Shown here piece after piece: positions 46,388 to 60,072 of a DNA stretch of 64,000 nt. The notes beneath the pieces were generated by a model. That model had not been told where the DNA came from. It saw nothing but the letters and a program-made list of their open reading frames with translations, and made no database searches. This stretch comes from Lophium mytilinum (taxonomy: Eukaryota > Ascomycota > Dothideomycetes > Mytilinidiales > Mytilinidiaceae). The position numbers and the translations under genes are program-made. Where the stretch lies: contig MU004200.1 of NCBI GenBank assembly GCA_010093605.1, positions 316,155-380,154 on the forward strand, written 5' to 3'. Every line of letters begins with the position of its first letter. The stretch's first letter is position 1.

Positions 46388-49300
46388 ATGTCGGAAACCC
46401 ACCGGCGGCTGTCGCGCGAGCTCTCCCGCATTCTTTCGTGCCCCTACCCGGCCTCCCTCAAGGTAAGCTCACCGATCAGGACAATATGCAAGCCCCTGGG
46501 CTCCAGGACACATGATCGCCTTTCCTGCAAGTCATCAGCGCTGACGCGAACGGCATGCAGAGGCTCAATGACATCCTAGCCGACGCAGACGGACCGGCTG
46601 CGGCCACGGCTTGGATAGACCAGCACCCGTGTCAGGTTGCGAGGCTTTGCTCCGTGACGACCACCGCATTGCCTCTCTGGCCATACAGCCTGAAGATCCT
46701 GCAATGCTTATGTACGTGATCGCTTCAATTCCCATGTCTGGCGGGCCTGTCGATCCACCAGCATCATGGAGCTAATCGCCACCTGCCAGGTCACGCCGCC
46801 GCTTTTAGAAAACATTTGCTCCATCAGGAGCCTTGCATGCTAGACGACCTCCTCACAAAGGCCAACGCGTCGCTGCATGGCTTTCACGAGGTAAGCTGAA
46901 TTTTCTTTGAAAACGAGTAAAAGACCGAGCCTCGTATCTTGAGGTTTGAGGCAACCAACTACAGTGCCTCGTCGTAGAAATCTGTACACTTTGCTGCCAC
47001 TGCATGTGGTACCCCAGACAGTGGCGGAGATGTGTACACATGCTGGGCGTCTTGATTGTCGTCGTGGGCGCCCATCAATTCGTGAAAGCACTACGCACTA
47101 ACTGGAAAGTGTATGGATATCTTTGACGAGGCACTGTATATTTTCTCCTCTCATTCTGTGCGTTGGCATGAATTTGCAAATGCGGCTCTTTCGAAGCCAT
47201 TTTTTGTCAGCCTTGGAAGCTTATTTCAGCCACGCAGTATTCCCTGATATGTGTGCTTTTTCTCTCCGAGCCGCTTCCAGACTCGATCCCACTGCCAGCA
47301 GCCGCACAGTCTTTTTTCCTGCGCGTTTTCGACGAGGCTTCACAGACACCATGCGTCACTACGCTGGCCCCTGTCTACACTATGCTAAAGGGGGCATGCC
47401 GTGATCTGATAGGCCTTCTATCGCAGAGCTCTAGAGACGACTTCGACCAACAGATCTGCCGCATACTGGCCTCCAAGTCTGCCCAGAAAGACTCTATGCT
47501 TCTCCTCTGGTGTCTTGGAATTGCTGTACTCGCCGAAGGCATACCAGTGGCCTCGAGACGGCATGATTCGAACGCTAGATTGCAAGATGTTTCACCAATT
47601 ATGAACACTTCTGAAGAGTGCACAGAAATCAGATGGAACTCTGCAGCCGCTCGGAGGCTATTCGGCTCCGTCAAAGCTATGACAAAGACTACGACCACGA
47701 CTGTGCTCAGTGTCATCTGGGCATGCAAGAGCAGTTGCGGGGGCGGTGTCACAGATGCGGAGGCGGCTGAAGGCGTTCAAATCGCGATTCGAACTCTGCA
47801 ATCCGTGGAAGTCGATGTTCGGCACGAATGGTCACACAGCAGCACCCTCGCAAAGTCAATGTTATCGAAGTTGGAAGAAAAGTCCCTTTCCCCGGAGATT
47901 CACCCGTTAGTGCAGCTTGAGGTAAGACATCTTTACGTATACTGTGGCACACTTAGCTAATAGATCCAGGCGTTCGGATTCCTGGGTACACTCTTGGGCC
48001 AAGAAAATATTCCGGCAGAAATTGTTGCCCAGTACAACAGAATCTTGAACTACTTTTTACTGAAGCCGTTAGCGACGACACGAGTGGGGCTATCTTTATC
48101 TGTCTCCATCCCAATATTTGCAGTAAGACCCCCCGAGCCCTTTTTACTAGAAATGCTAATAGATAATAGCATCGATTGGATGACAATGCAACGAGAAAGT
48201 TGTTCCAAGATTTGCTAAATGCTTCGACCGAGATTATCTCCGCAGAGACGCTAGAGGTATATCGCGCATTGACATCGCAGCTGACTGCCGCTATGCCCGC
48301 TTGTGCTGCACTACGAAAGGGCATCCTGCTCAACATTTCGTCAAGTGGCATGCAAGACTCTCTCAACTCTTTGTTGGGCGACGCGATCCCTCCCGACGAT
48401 GTCTTAGACCACAACATCGAAGATATCTGCAAGAGCCATGCCATTGCTTCCAAACGCGCGCTGGCCTCGGCTTTACTGAATATGATCCTCACTGCTACAC
48501 TGACGGCCAGGGGAGACGAACCTAGAGTGCCAACGAAGATAGCAATTTCTTTGCTTGAGATGCAAAATCGCATCACCCGTCCATCGGATACGTGTCCTCT
48601 AACAATCAGGACACCCCAACCTCGATCAAAACTTTCCGTGTTCGAGCAGAGTTGCACTCCTCGAGCTTTGACAAATCAACAGGATTGGAGGGATCGGTTA
48701 GCTCTCGATCTTCAACAACAATCCGCCCATCAGAGAGACATGATCGTCCACACTGTGGCACAAGTTTGCCAGCAGCTGGAGGAACGGTGCGACCATGTCG
48801 AAGAGCCTCTCAGAGAAGAGCGGCGTAAAGTTGAAGAGCTCGAAGCCGAAGTAACGAAGTTGAGGGAGCTCGCATCAGCGCTAGAGTCTGAGGCGATCGA
48901 TCGCAAATTAGTGGTTGATGGCCTTGAAGGAGAACGCATGCAGTGGGAGCGAGACTTACAACAGGCGGAATCTCGGAATGACGACCTTTCAAAGGAGTTC
49001 TCGACCTCCCTGGAAGACATGCGGCAAAAGCTCGAGGAAACTGAAAGAGAGGCGCACCAAATGCGTGCTGATTTCGAGGCGCGGGAGAATCAACTGCGCG
49101 CCGGCCTTCTCTCTACCGAGGAGATCTTACAGCATCGCACTGGTCAGGCTGATTACCTCGAAACTCAGATGAAACAGTTGCAAGCCGATCTAGAATGCCA
49201 AACTACCGAGTTGGAGCGATTTAGACAAACGGATGAGTCTCTCGCAGCAGAGGTTGATGGCCTCCATGCAGCCTTAAAGCTGGCACGTCAGGACGGATCT

Positions 49301-50415
49301 CAGAAGACGAATCAGATTGCTGATCTTGTCGCCAAAGAAGGTGAGATTACGACCTACCTGGAGAATGTCAAACAAGAGCTCGCCGAAAAGGCTCGAGCTC
49401 TAGAAAAGCTTCGCGACGATCACCTGGAACTAGAGAACGCCTCGAGAGACCAGATGGCAGCTGTGGAGTCAAAGCATCGAACGGATCTGCAAAACGTAGC
49501 TGCACAGGTGAGCAGCCCGAGGCAGTCATATCTCTTGAGGTATGCTAAAAGTCTATCAGGCAATCGCAGAGACGTCTCGTCTTAACAAACAGATTGAAGA
49601 TACTGATGGCAGACTAAAAGAATTGAAGCAAAAGCACGAAGAGCTATTATACGACATGGACCTCGACAAGGTCGCGATCAGTGAATTGGAGACCGAGGTC
49701 AGCATCTACGACTGGACCTCTGACCTTCACCGCTAATTATTTCTAGAACGACCACCTCAGAGACTCCTGCGTGGCTAAGGACGAGGAGTTGGATGCTCTC
49801 AAAGCACTAAAAAAGCGAGTACTCAGCACAATGGGGGTTGACAGTGCTTCGCCGATGCGTCCGAGTCGGGCACGGAACGAAACATCCAGCCTTGGTCTCA
49901 GTCGTCAACGTGAGACAAGGCCAAGACCCATCATGCAGCCACACCCGCGTAATGGTAATACGGTGCCGTTGGGGGATGCAATCACGTCCCGAGGCGCTAG
50001 GTCACCCTCATCGCCTATGATGAGTCCTGCAATGAAGCGAGCAAAGGCAGGCGGCCCGTTCAAGGCTCCTCAAATCAGTCTGCCCCGTCCGAACACTGGT
50101 GCGCGCACCTCGATGTCCATGTCTGTCAGTAAGGGCGTGTCTCAGCGACGGCCACTTGATGATGTCTCGGCGAAAGTAAACCAGTCTCCTCGGCGCCGAC
50201 GCACGACAATTGGCTTTGGATTTACTGAGAGCCAGAAGTCTCTGGGTCAGGGGCAGCTTCATGAGAGCATGGACCGAGAGAACGCTATGGAATCAGTTTC
50301 TTTCCCAAGCGGCATGTTCACTAGCACGCCGCTAACGCCACAGAGGAGGAAATCAGATCTAGGTCAGTTAGAAGGCCGACAAGTCGCTTCCGACGAAACG
50401 ACGGTAGAGTTCTAG
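46388..50415 (+). CDS. Large coiled-coil protein of unknown function
   Basis: Eight exons: 46388-46462, 46561-46711, 46790-46890, 47238-47921, 47970-48122, 48170-49507, 49560-49697, 49747-50415, giving 1102 residues with consistent phases. I do not recognise the family. The first ~500 residues look all-helical (Leu-rich alternating helices, armadillo-like in feel). About 540-850 is a long heptad-rich coiled coil (RREERRKVEELEAEVTKL type, QRDMIVHTVAQVCQQLEERC at its start). The last ~200 residues are basic, Ser/Pro-rich and disordered, with MSPAMKRAKAGGPFKAPQ and a RRRRTTIGFGF patch that may be a nuclear signal. This layout fits a scaffold, for example at spindle poles or septa, but that is only a guess. 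Intron 46891-47237 is 347 bp, far longer than the rest, and carries a hairpin. The first three exons and the long intron are the least certain part. Confidence 0.65.
46981..47042. repeat. Hairpin with the shared intron core, inside the long intron of the coiled-coil gene
   Basis: ctgtacac...ctgccactg (46982-47002) pairs with cagtggcgg...gtgtacac (47018-47039). On the minus strand the right arm reads cgccactgtctggggtacc (47008-47026), matching cgccactgcttggggtacc in the F-box gene intron (20522-20540) at 17 of 19 positions. Confidence 0.6.
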
Positions 50416-51700
50416 CGTTTGACGCAGGGTAGCTAAGGTCCGCGTGCGTAACACGATACTGTTGTGTAACCAAACGCGCATCCTAGCCTAGACAAAACCG
50501 CTTCCCATTGGCACGATTCTGTAAGTGACAACTCGTGATAATGTTCTTTGTTCACTGGCTACTTGTGAGTGGCTTTGCTGCGAACACCCGATTCCTTTTT
50601 CAGGTAGAGTTCCAGTCATATGACTCAACAATGGAAAGATGGTTAAATCAGCGAGATTCGAGAAGCCGTTGGGCTTGAAGTACTGGCGAATTGCAGGCGG
50701 ATGTAGCTTTATTTCAGCGGGTCATTCTCTCTTAGCCTACGAAAAGGTTATATATCGAGCTAGTGGTAGTCTCCCACTTTGATCTTGGTTAGATAAAAGC
50801 GTGCATCATGACCTGGATTCTTTTCGTCGTAAGTCACACCCTATCATCCTGAAACACCTCTTGCTAATAGGCAAACACCAAGAAAGGCCTAGCAAACGTC
50901 AGACTGTGCACAAGCTTTGTCGAATTTGCGAGAGACATAAGATTTGATGAAAGGAGAACAAGCCCCATGAGCAGGGTGGGCGAACACCACTACGCTCAGG
51001 CGATCTTCGGTGTTCAAAACTCCTTGAAAGACCTATCCCGCAGTAAAATCGATCTGTTTTCGGCCCCTGAATGACGTGTGTAATTCTACGCATGAAATAG
51101 CAAACTTCTCACTTTTAGCAATCACTTCCTTTTGTATTCATCCGTGCATTTCCCACATCGCAGGAAAACAGCCTCGCAAGGTCACATTGTAGTTGTCAAA
51201 CTTGATCTACCTCTTCCTATCCGTGGTGATTAGCATTATATTCCCTCAGCGATGCGCACTACCACGAAGACAGTGATTCTCGAATATGGTGGGTACTGTT
51301 TCTTTCATAACGTTCGGAGTGCCGTAGTAAGGGCTTGCTGAGAGCCTGGCGCTGTTTCTTTAAAAGGAAGCATCCAAGACGCGACTTCCAAGTTGAGCCT
51401 TCTTCAACCGCACCTCGCCATCAAACTCCCGCTGAAGCCGGCACATGCCCTCCGAGCAGATATTCCACCCCGCCCGCTTCTATTTCACTGCTGTTGCCTC
51501 CTCTTCTTCAACTGACCTCCACGCAAGCCTCTCACAACAAGCACGCCGGGCCCCGGCCTTCCTCTGCTCCACCAAAGCACGTCAATTCCTCAGCAAGGCG
51601 GAAGCAATCAAAGAAGAAGCCGTCAAAGCGCAAACAACCCACCCGGATCAAGCCCACGCCCAGCGACGGGCACGTAGGCTCGGTCTCACCAGACACAGCG
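50416..51700. other. Intergenic region, promoter of the RdRP gene
   Basis: No gene seen. The frame of the RdRP gene stays open upstream to about 51,335 without a Met, so an additional upstream start or 5' intron cannot be excluded; the upstream residues are Pro/Ser/Lys-rich. Confidence 0.5.
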
Positions 51701-54700
51701 ATGGCGAATCGCAACAAGCCTCCTCTGCTTCGGCCTCCAGCCGAATTAGACTCTCAGAACACCCAGCCAGACTCCCCTCGATCGCCCAACTCGCATCCGA
51801 ACACTCGAGGTGGCTCTCGTCCACCCCCACGCCAGCCTGGCAATCGTCCACCGACATTAAAGTCCATGGTAAAGGCGCCATCCAAAGAGTCGTTGAGCGA
51901 GTGGTCGAGCGAGGCCTCACAGCCAGCTAGCCCATCAAAGAGGTCTGCCAGCCCGCAATCAGCTTCTGAGGCGACGTCGGCAACGACGAGCCCGCAGCAG
52001 CCAACGACGAGCCCGCAGCGGCATCCATTTCAGCCTCTCCCCAGTGTGGAAGCTACAGATTCACCATCGAGACTGCTCCCAAGCTCTTCACAGAAACTTG
52101 AGAGTTCCGAGCAGTCACGCAACGCTATGGGAATGCGGTCGAACTCCGACTCGCCACAACCGGCCTCCCGTCCTGCCAATAGACATACACTCCCGAATGC
52201 TCGAGCAACAAGGTCAGCAACGGGCCCCCTACAACAGCCTTTCCGCCCAGCACAGCATGGGCCTCGGCGACCCGCAACAGGCCCGACACAGTCCGTGTTT
52301 AGATCATCGGCTTCTGGTCCTCGACGAGGTCAGACTTCAGAGCCGTCGCGTCCAGCTTTGCACTCGTCGGCCTCCCCTTCTTCCCTGAGCAATCCATCAA
52401 ATGGTCACCAAAACAGGGCTTTACTTCAAGGGGACAAGTCCTGGATGGATCTACCAGAGTGCTCTATAACCATCTCCAAATTACCCGAGAAAACCACAAC
52501 CTTAGAGATCTACCAATTGCTCAGGAAGGAAGGAACCATTTCGAAGATTAGGATCAAAGGCAGTCGAATGAACCCCATTGCTTCAGTTGATTTCTGTCCA
52601 CCACCCAAGAGACCGGTCTGGAACTTTCCTCTGCGCCTGCGTGGGAACGATCAGGCCTTGGGAATACAACTCAACGCTCCAAATCGTAGTTTCTTTGTCC
52701 CGAGCCCTATCAACCCAGAAAAGAAATACCCAGAGCGCATTAGTCTACGCCCAAGCGAGCTGGGCTTCGGCTTCATGTATAAGCCAAAGACCACGATGGC
52801 TATGAAGAACGTTGTTTCGAAAGGTGAAATAGGCATAGAGATGACGCTAAACCTCCTCCGGAAAGAGATCGATGTTCAGTTCAATATTGGGCTGAACTAT
52901 GGACACAACAAGATCACCCAGCATAGATACCGATTTCGCTTGCCGTTTTCTCAGCTTCAGCGAATATACGAGGTCAGGGTTCCTGGGAGCACGAGATGTG
53001 AATTAGTTATTCCTTTTGATATGCCGCCAGCGTTCTTCAAGCAGGCAGGGGACATTCCTTCGACCATTAATAGATATGTCCCGTTCTGGAGCGAATGGCA
53101 AACCTGGTACCGCCAAACTAACATCTTACACCGTTGGCGCGGCGGCAAAGGTGTTGAGAAGGACGAAAACAATCCAATTGACCTGCGTAACCGGCATGCA
53201 GTCATCGATATCGGTAAAGCTATCCCCGTTTTATTTTCAATGGGTTCCTCTAACAAACAAAGGGCGCTGGACTATTTATCGGTTTGTCTTTGATGAATCG
53301 AAGAACATCGCTAGTACGAAGGAATACTCGCTGTTGCGAGAGGTTCTCGACGATTACAACATTCCAATCGAGCCACTCGAGATGTTTGAGGTCAAGGAGA
53401 GGTTTGAAGCTAGCTTCTGGAAGCTCTTAGATGGCGCTTACCTCAAGCCACTCGGCGATCAATCCCGACTTGGAAGTCTCGGTTCCTCCACGATCTCGTT
53501 GGAGTTTTCCGTGAGATACCAGCTTCAAGTTTGTTTGTCTCACGGCTGGCTCAACGAGCACAACATAACGAGCGAATTCCTCACGAGACTTTCGGATATG
53601 GACTCTTCCAAGGCTCGATACATTTTGGAAAAGACAGCCGACAAACAATGCCGAACTTGGGATCCTATGGAAATTTTCAAGATACCTGTCAAGGACTCTG
53701 GCAAGATCAGACTTCCGAAATATTGCGTCTATGCTAGATCGGCAACGGTCACTCCTTCGATGCTCTATATTAACACGCCAACTACTGAGATTTCGAATCG
53801 TGTAGTCCGATATAGGTCCGAGCTGCAAGACCGATTCCTGCGAGTCAAGTTCACTGACGAGAAAATTGAAGGCAGAATTAACAGTCAAGATGATGACAGA
53901 TTCGAAAATGTTTTTCGCCGAATCAAGCAAGCCATGACTGAAGGGATCATTGTAGGGGATCGCCATTATCAGTTCCTTGCCTTTGGCAATTCTCAATTCC
54001 GCGAGCATGGTGCATACTTCTTTGCACCCCTGGAGGACAGTCAGGACTCAACTAGCTGCACTGTAGAAGGCCTCAGAGAATGGATGGGTGACTTCCGCCC
54101 TATCAAGTCGGTCTCTAAGTATGCTGCTAGGCTTGGACAATGTTTCTCGACCAGCCGAGCAATCGCAGCTGGCCGAAATGTGAACGTCATAGAGATTCAA
54201 GATGTCATCACCGGAGATTACTGTTTCACAGACGGCGTAGGCAAGATTTCGTCGTTTCTTATCCAAATGGTTGCCCACGAATTCGGGATCCCTATAGATT
54301 CAGCCGATTACCCATCCCTTGTCCAGTTTCGTCTGGGAGGATGCAAAGGCGTGCTCGCAGTCTGGCCGGAAGTCAAGAGAAACGAGGTCATGATTCGCCC
54401 CAGCCAGAAGAAATTCAACGCCATACATCAAGGCCTCGAGATCATTCGTGTCTCATCATTTGCGACGGCCTGCTTGAATCGTCAGCTCATCATAGTCCTC
54501 TCTACTCTTGGAGTACCGGATAAGATATTCGCCGACACGCAAAAGAAAATGCTGGCTGAACTCAGCCGAGCCATGGTTGATCCAAATGTTGCGGTAGAAA
54601 AGCTGAGGCGGAACATCGACTTGAATCAAATGAGCTTGACTCTGGCCGGAATGATCGCGGACGGTTTCATGGAAAAGAAAGATCCGTTCATGATGTCTGT

Positions 54701-56669
54701 GCTCCACCTGTGGCGCTCCTACACCATAAAATATCTGAAGGAAAAGGCGAGGATAGTTGTTGAGGACGGTGCTTTCTTGCTTGGTTGTACTGATGAGACT
54801 GCGACCCTAAGGGGTCACCACAGCGAGTTCCAGGACCGGCATGATGCCACGAGGCAGCAAAAGCTGGATAGTCTTCCAGAGATTTTCTTGCAGATTTCCG
54901 ATCAGGACAAGAAGGGAGCTTATAAAATCATTGAAGGTCTCTGCATCCTGGCTAGAAACCCATCTCTTCATCCGGGAGATATTCGTATCGTCAGGGCCGT
55001 AGATGTTGCAGGACTTCGTCACTTGAAGAACGTAGTGGTACTTCCACAGACTGGGGAACGCGACGTAGCCAACATGTGCTCTGGCGGAGATTTGGATGGG
55101 GACGATTATCTGGTCATTTGGAACCAGGATCTAATCCCAAAACTCACTATCAACAGTCCGCCGATGGATTACGAGGCGGAGCCGACGAGGGAAGTTAGCG
55201 GCGATGTGACCATTGCCGAAGTCATTGAATTCTACATTCAATACATGAAGAATGACAGCCTCGGGCAGATCGCGATCGCTCATCTCGCTACTGCGGACAG
55301 GAGCCCTCATGGCGTACTTGACGACAACTGTAAGTACCAAAGAAATAGAATCGTCTCCGCCTTACTAACTAGCATAGGTTTGAAATTGGCAGCGCTACAC
55401 TCTCGAGCGGTGGACTTCCCAAAAAGTGGAAATCCTGCGGTCATGGGCAAGCAGCTGAGACCCTTGATGTATCCCCATTTCATGGAGAGCAAATACCGTG
55501 CCAAAGACAGGATCTACACATCGAGAAAGATACTGGGACAGTTGTACGACCAAGTCGAACGAGCGGACTTCACTCCATCATACGACAACCCGTTTGATAG
55601 ACGGATTCTTGATGCCTATCAGTTGGACAAGGACACTCTCAGCAGCGCTGCAAGAATCAAGGAGCTTTACGATGCAGATATCCGTCGTGTTCAAGCTCAA
55701 CATGGCATCAAGACCGAGTTTGAGGTGTGGACGACGTTTGTGATAGAGCACAATCTTGAGTCCAGAGATTATTCTTTCACGGAAGAACTGGGCCGAATTA
55801 GCAGCGGGCTAAAGAAGAAGTTCCAGGACTTGTGCATTGAAGCGGCCAAGGCAACCAGCATCAACGACACGAAGCTTAAACCATTCGTTGCTGCCATGTA
55901 TAAGGTTACCGCCCAAGAGATGGCTGCGGCATTGGTGGAGTGTGATAGCACCAAGCTTGTTGGGGGCCGCGAGGTGCCTGTGAGAGACAAGACAGTTCAG
56001 CACATGCCGCTCATGAGCTTCCCCTGGATCTTCGTGAACCAATTGGGAGCGATTGTCAATCCGACCGTCATTAGAGCAGTACCAGCACCGGCTCAAGGAC
56101 CTCGTCACCGCACGAAGAAACCGCATTCTCTCCTCTCCGACCTCTATACTACCCCAGGCGCGGTGCAGACTAAGGCTGGGATCGTTCAACCTGGAGAGAT
56201 GCTGATGCTCTTCGACGATGAACTTGAGACTCATCCAAACGGATCCAATGACCCTAAAGCTGGTGAGCATGCGGCTAAGATTGAGCGAGGCACCCAGGGC
56301 CCAGCCCTAGAGATGCAGCAACCGACGAACGAGTGTGCACAGACTTATAAAAAGGCAAGCCCGGTGGATCAGTCATCGGCAAGCCAGATTTTGGACAGTA
56401 TCAACCAGTCTCAAGCGACCTCAGACGACACCAAGCCTATGGCCTTGCCGTCTACTTCCGGCACTACGGCTATTCCCATAGTAGTCGCAGATCAGGTCGA
56501 GCACACACTTCCTACGCCTGACCTGTCTGCCCCAACATCCCCAGAAACAGCTCATTCTCCATCTGAAGGGGAGGATGAGGACGCGAATGAGGGCGAAGAG
56601 ATATACATCGAGATGGATGATAAGCCCACGGCTTTGGAGGCTTTGAACAACTTGTTCATTGAGGACTAG
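51701..56669 (+). CDS. RNA-dependent RNA polymerase of RNA silencing (QDE-1/SAD-1/Rdp1 family)
   Basis: Three exons: 51701-53213, 53263-55329 and 55378-56669, giving 1623 residues. The first ~240 residues are Ser/Pro-rich and disordered. An RRM-like segment follows (about 247-330; CSITISKLPEKTTTLEIYQL), as in the S. pombe Rdp1/N. crassa SAD-1 branch. The catalytic double-psi beta-barrel core has the full metal-binding signature GGDLDGDDY (about 1112-1120), preceded by DYCFTDGVGKIS and FRLGGCKGVLAVWP and followed by CLKLAALHSRAVDFPKSG, which spans the last intron. The last 200 residues are acidic and unstructured. The enzyme makes double-stranded RNA from aberrant transcripts for Dicer; SAD-1-type members act in meiotic silencing. 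The branch assignment is inference. Intron 55330-55377 is 48 nt with no in-frame stop. Confidence 0.92.
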
Positions 56670-57690
56670 TGCGGCTGGTCTGGTACGGATAGGCCTTTGA
56701 TCACAATTTTCCTCGCAGGCTGTCGATGAGTCCGGAATGGAAGTTTTTTTTTACGTTGCGGACGAGAGCTTATGGACAAAAGTGGTTCAGGCTTCTCAAA
56801 AGAGTCGAGTAACTTTATTGCTCATCTCGGACCTGAATGGCTATAGTTTCCTGCGATCACGAGCAACGAATCGGATGAAGTGGGTTTCTGATTTTGGAGA
56901 CTGCAGGCATGGAATTATGGCAAAGCGTCTGAAATGAAGTCTAGAGAGCTTCATGCTTGATGCGTATCGACATTTGAGGTTCATGAGGAGCTTTCCGGTA
57001 GATAAAGACCTTCGAGGGATGCTAATCCCTTGAAGGTTATGAAAAAATGATAGAAAAAAGTAGAAAAGCTGGGTCACCAATGCTTTGCTGTGAAGTCCGG
57101 GATCTTCCCTGAGAACATGCGAGAGAGAGACAAAGATGGTAGATCTGTAGATAGGATCGCTATGCTAAGCGGCCAGAATGCCTCGAGTGGACCATAGATA
57201 GTCATAGAGCATGAATTGAATACTCGTGAACAAACTCTTGGGATCCGGACCAGAGTAGAGTAGTATGCACATTAATGCTCTGATTGGTCGAATTCCGAGC
57301 ACGTGATACTCACTCCAACTACTCTTTCTCTGTCCTTTTGTCTCCTCCTCTGCAACAGATTTGTGTACGCTCTTTCAATGCCGCCTGGAGTTTCACAAGT
57401 ACCTCACAAGAACTTCAATCGAATCGTTTTGAGCGAATGGTTAAGTGGTCAGGGCGCCTCAGAATTTGCCATGAGGCTGCACCGAGGACAAATTTCTTCC
57501 CGTCAACTTGCCTGCCCGTTACTCCAATCACCCAAAGAGGAGCGATTTCATACTTGACGCATCTTGAATTTCAGACCTTTGTCAGTCACTTTCCCGATAA
57601 TACTGTGGATTGAGTATCTGATTAATTTTCGAGCACTACGCGCTCTCAAAAATATCTACTTTCATTCGTCCAACGTTTCTTCCACCCGAA
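56670..57690. other. Intergenic region, RdRP 3' end and ELP6 promoter
   Basis: No gene seen; short frames only. Confidence 0.6.
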
Positions 57691-58865
57691 ATGTCAACCT
57701 CCCGCATCCCACCAATCTTGGAGCAGTACACTCGAGCCCCAAGCGCGGGAGAGTTGGTACTGCTCACGAATGTGCTCGGCGCAGGGACGAACTGGCTTAT
57801 TTCGCAGTTCTTGTGCGGTGCACTTGCGGAAGATCCAAGAAGGCGGGCAGGTGGTGCTGCTGCTCTTGGAGGTGGCCATGAAACAGATGCCGGAGAGGAA
57901 GAGAAGGGGGAGACTGCAGTCCTTCTTGTGAGCTGGATGCGGGATCTGGAGTTCTGGACGGCGGAGGGGAGGAAGGCGTGGGTATGTTCTCTCTTATATC
58001 TTCAGCGAATTCGAGGCTGAAATGCTCAATTCTGCACTCTTGCCTTTTTGCACACAGATTGCTAACTGGTATATAGGGTCTCGACCTCGCTCGATTGACG
58101 CCAAGGAAGCGGTTCACATTCATCGATGGGCTCACCGAGCTCTTCGTCTCTCCAGCGACTCCAAGCCAGCATCCGAATTCAAATCCAAACCCCCATCCCT
58201 CACCACTCCCAATCCGCTCAACCCGAACCATCACGCCCCGAGGCCCACCCCCCTCAACCTCATCCCCGAACCCCATAGCTCGAAACCCACCCACACCACC
58301 AACCACCTCAGCCACGACCAAACTCACCTCCCCCTCCCTCCAGCACATCGAATCCACCATCCTCCACGCCATCTCCGCCCTCTCCACCACCGCCTCCCCA
58401 AAACGCATCCTCCTCATCCTAGACCATCCAGACCTGCTCCTCGCCACCGGCGCCAGCTCCGCCGCCCCTTCTTCCCAGAGTACCCAGCACAGCATATCCG
58501 ACACATCAACGGCCGTGGAACCGCTCCGCGCCATGATCCACACGCTCCGCCAGCACGTCCACGCTACTGTTGTCTCGCTGGCTGCGGATGCGCCGCTGGC
58601 TAACGGGGGAGGGGGCATGCCGCTGGAGACGAATCACGCGGCGTTGTTGGCTGGGATGGCGCATGTGGCGGATTTGGTGCTTAGTGTGAGGTTGCTGGAT
58701 ACGGGGTTTGCGAGGGATGTGAGTGGAGTTGTGAGAGTCTCGGGGGCAGCTGGGGAAGGGGAAGAGGGCGGAGCGGTGAGGGAGGTGTTGTACTATGTTG
58801 GGAAGGATGGGGTTGTGAAGGCGTTTGAGAGAGGTGGGGCGGGGGGTGTTGGGGAGGGAAGTTGA
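57691..58865 (+). CDS. ELP6: Elongator complex protein 6
   Basis: Two exons, 57691-57981 and 58077-58865 (intron gtatgt...atatag, 95 bp), give 359 residues. The RecA-like fold of Elp6 shows as PSAGELVLLTNVLGAGTNWL (about 17-36), LVSWMRDLEFWTAEGRKAW running over the intron into GLDLARL, then RFTFIDGLTELF, KRILLILDHPDLLLA and VVSLAADAPL. There is no Walker A lysine, as usual for Elp6. A Pro/Ser/Thr-rich insert (about 122-185) interrupts the fold. Elp4, Elp5 and Elp6 form the hexameric ring of Elongator needed for wobble-uridine modification of tRNA. The 3' end (from about 58,600) is G-rich and low-complexity, so the last 50 residues are poorly conserved. Confidence 0.88.
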
Positions 58866-59296
58866 GGACGTTTTGTATTCATTAGAGGACCTCCTCTATT
58901 AGGAGAATTTGGTCGGAGGAGTGGTGGGATGTCTCCAAGGGGGTGTTTTAGAGGGTATCGTTGGCGTGCATCAAGGCTAGACTGGGCAAAGGGGGCAGAT
59001 CCCCCATCATATAGAACGGAGCCAAGTCACAAAACTCATATATCATGAAAAAGCTCCATTAGCGAATGCCCAAATGCCAGGTCAACATTCCATTGCACCA
59101 CATGATTCTTCTCATAACGGAAAAAGACCCGGTGCCTCCCCAGACCAGTCCGAGTGGATTGTTTTTGGATACACTGTGGAGAAATCGCTCGAGCCAATAC
59201 CCCGCAGCCACGATGCTGCCCCGGTCCCTCATCGCCAGTCCGACATCATCGTCCATTGCCTACGCCGTCACCAATCCTTCCTTTCGTTCCGCACAT
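58866..59296. other. Intergenic region between convergent ELP6 and RPL37
   Basis: 431 bp containing two gene ends; nothing else seen. Confidence 0.6.

Positions 59297-60072
<776 letters not shown>

Noticed and set aside
46975-47116. Extra exon of the coiled-coil gene within the 347-bp intron
   Set aside because: An acceptor at ctacag (46975) opens a frame, but it is Cys-rich, ends in a stop without a good donor, and the direct join at 47238 keeps frame and gives a plausible helix.
57420-57500. tRNA-like sequence (gagcgaatggttaagtggtc)
   Set aside because: It resembles an A box, but no B box (GGTTCGANTCC) or cloverleaf could be found downstream; no tRNA gene was supported anywhere in the window.
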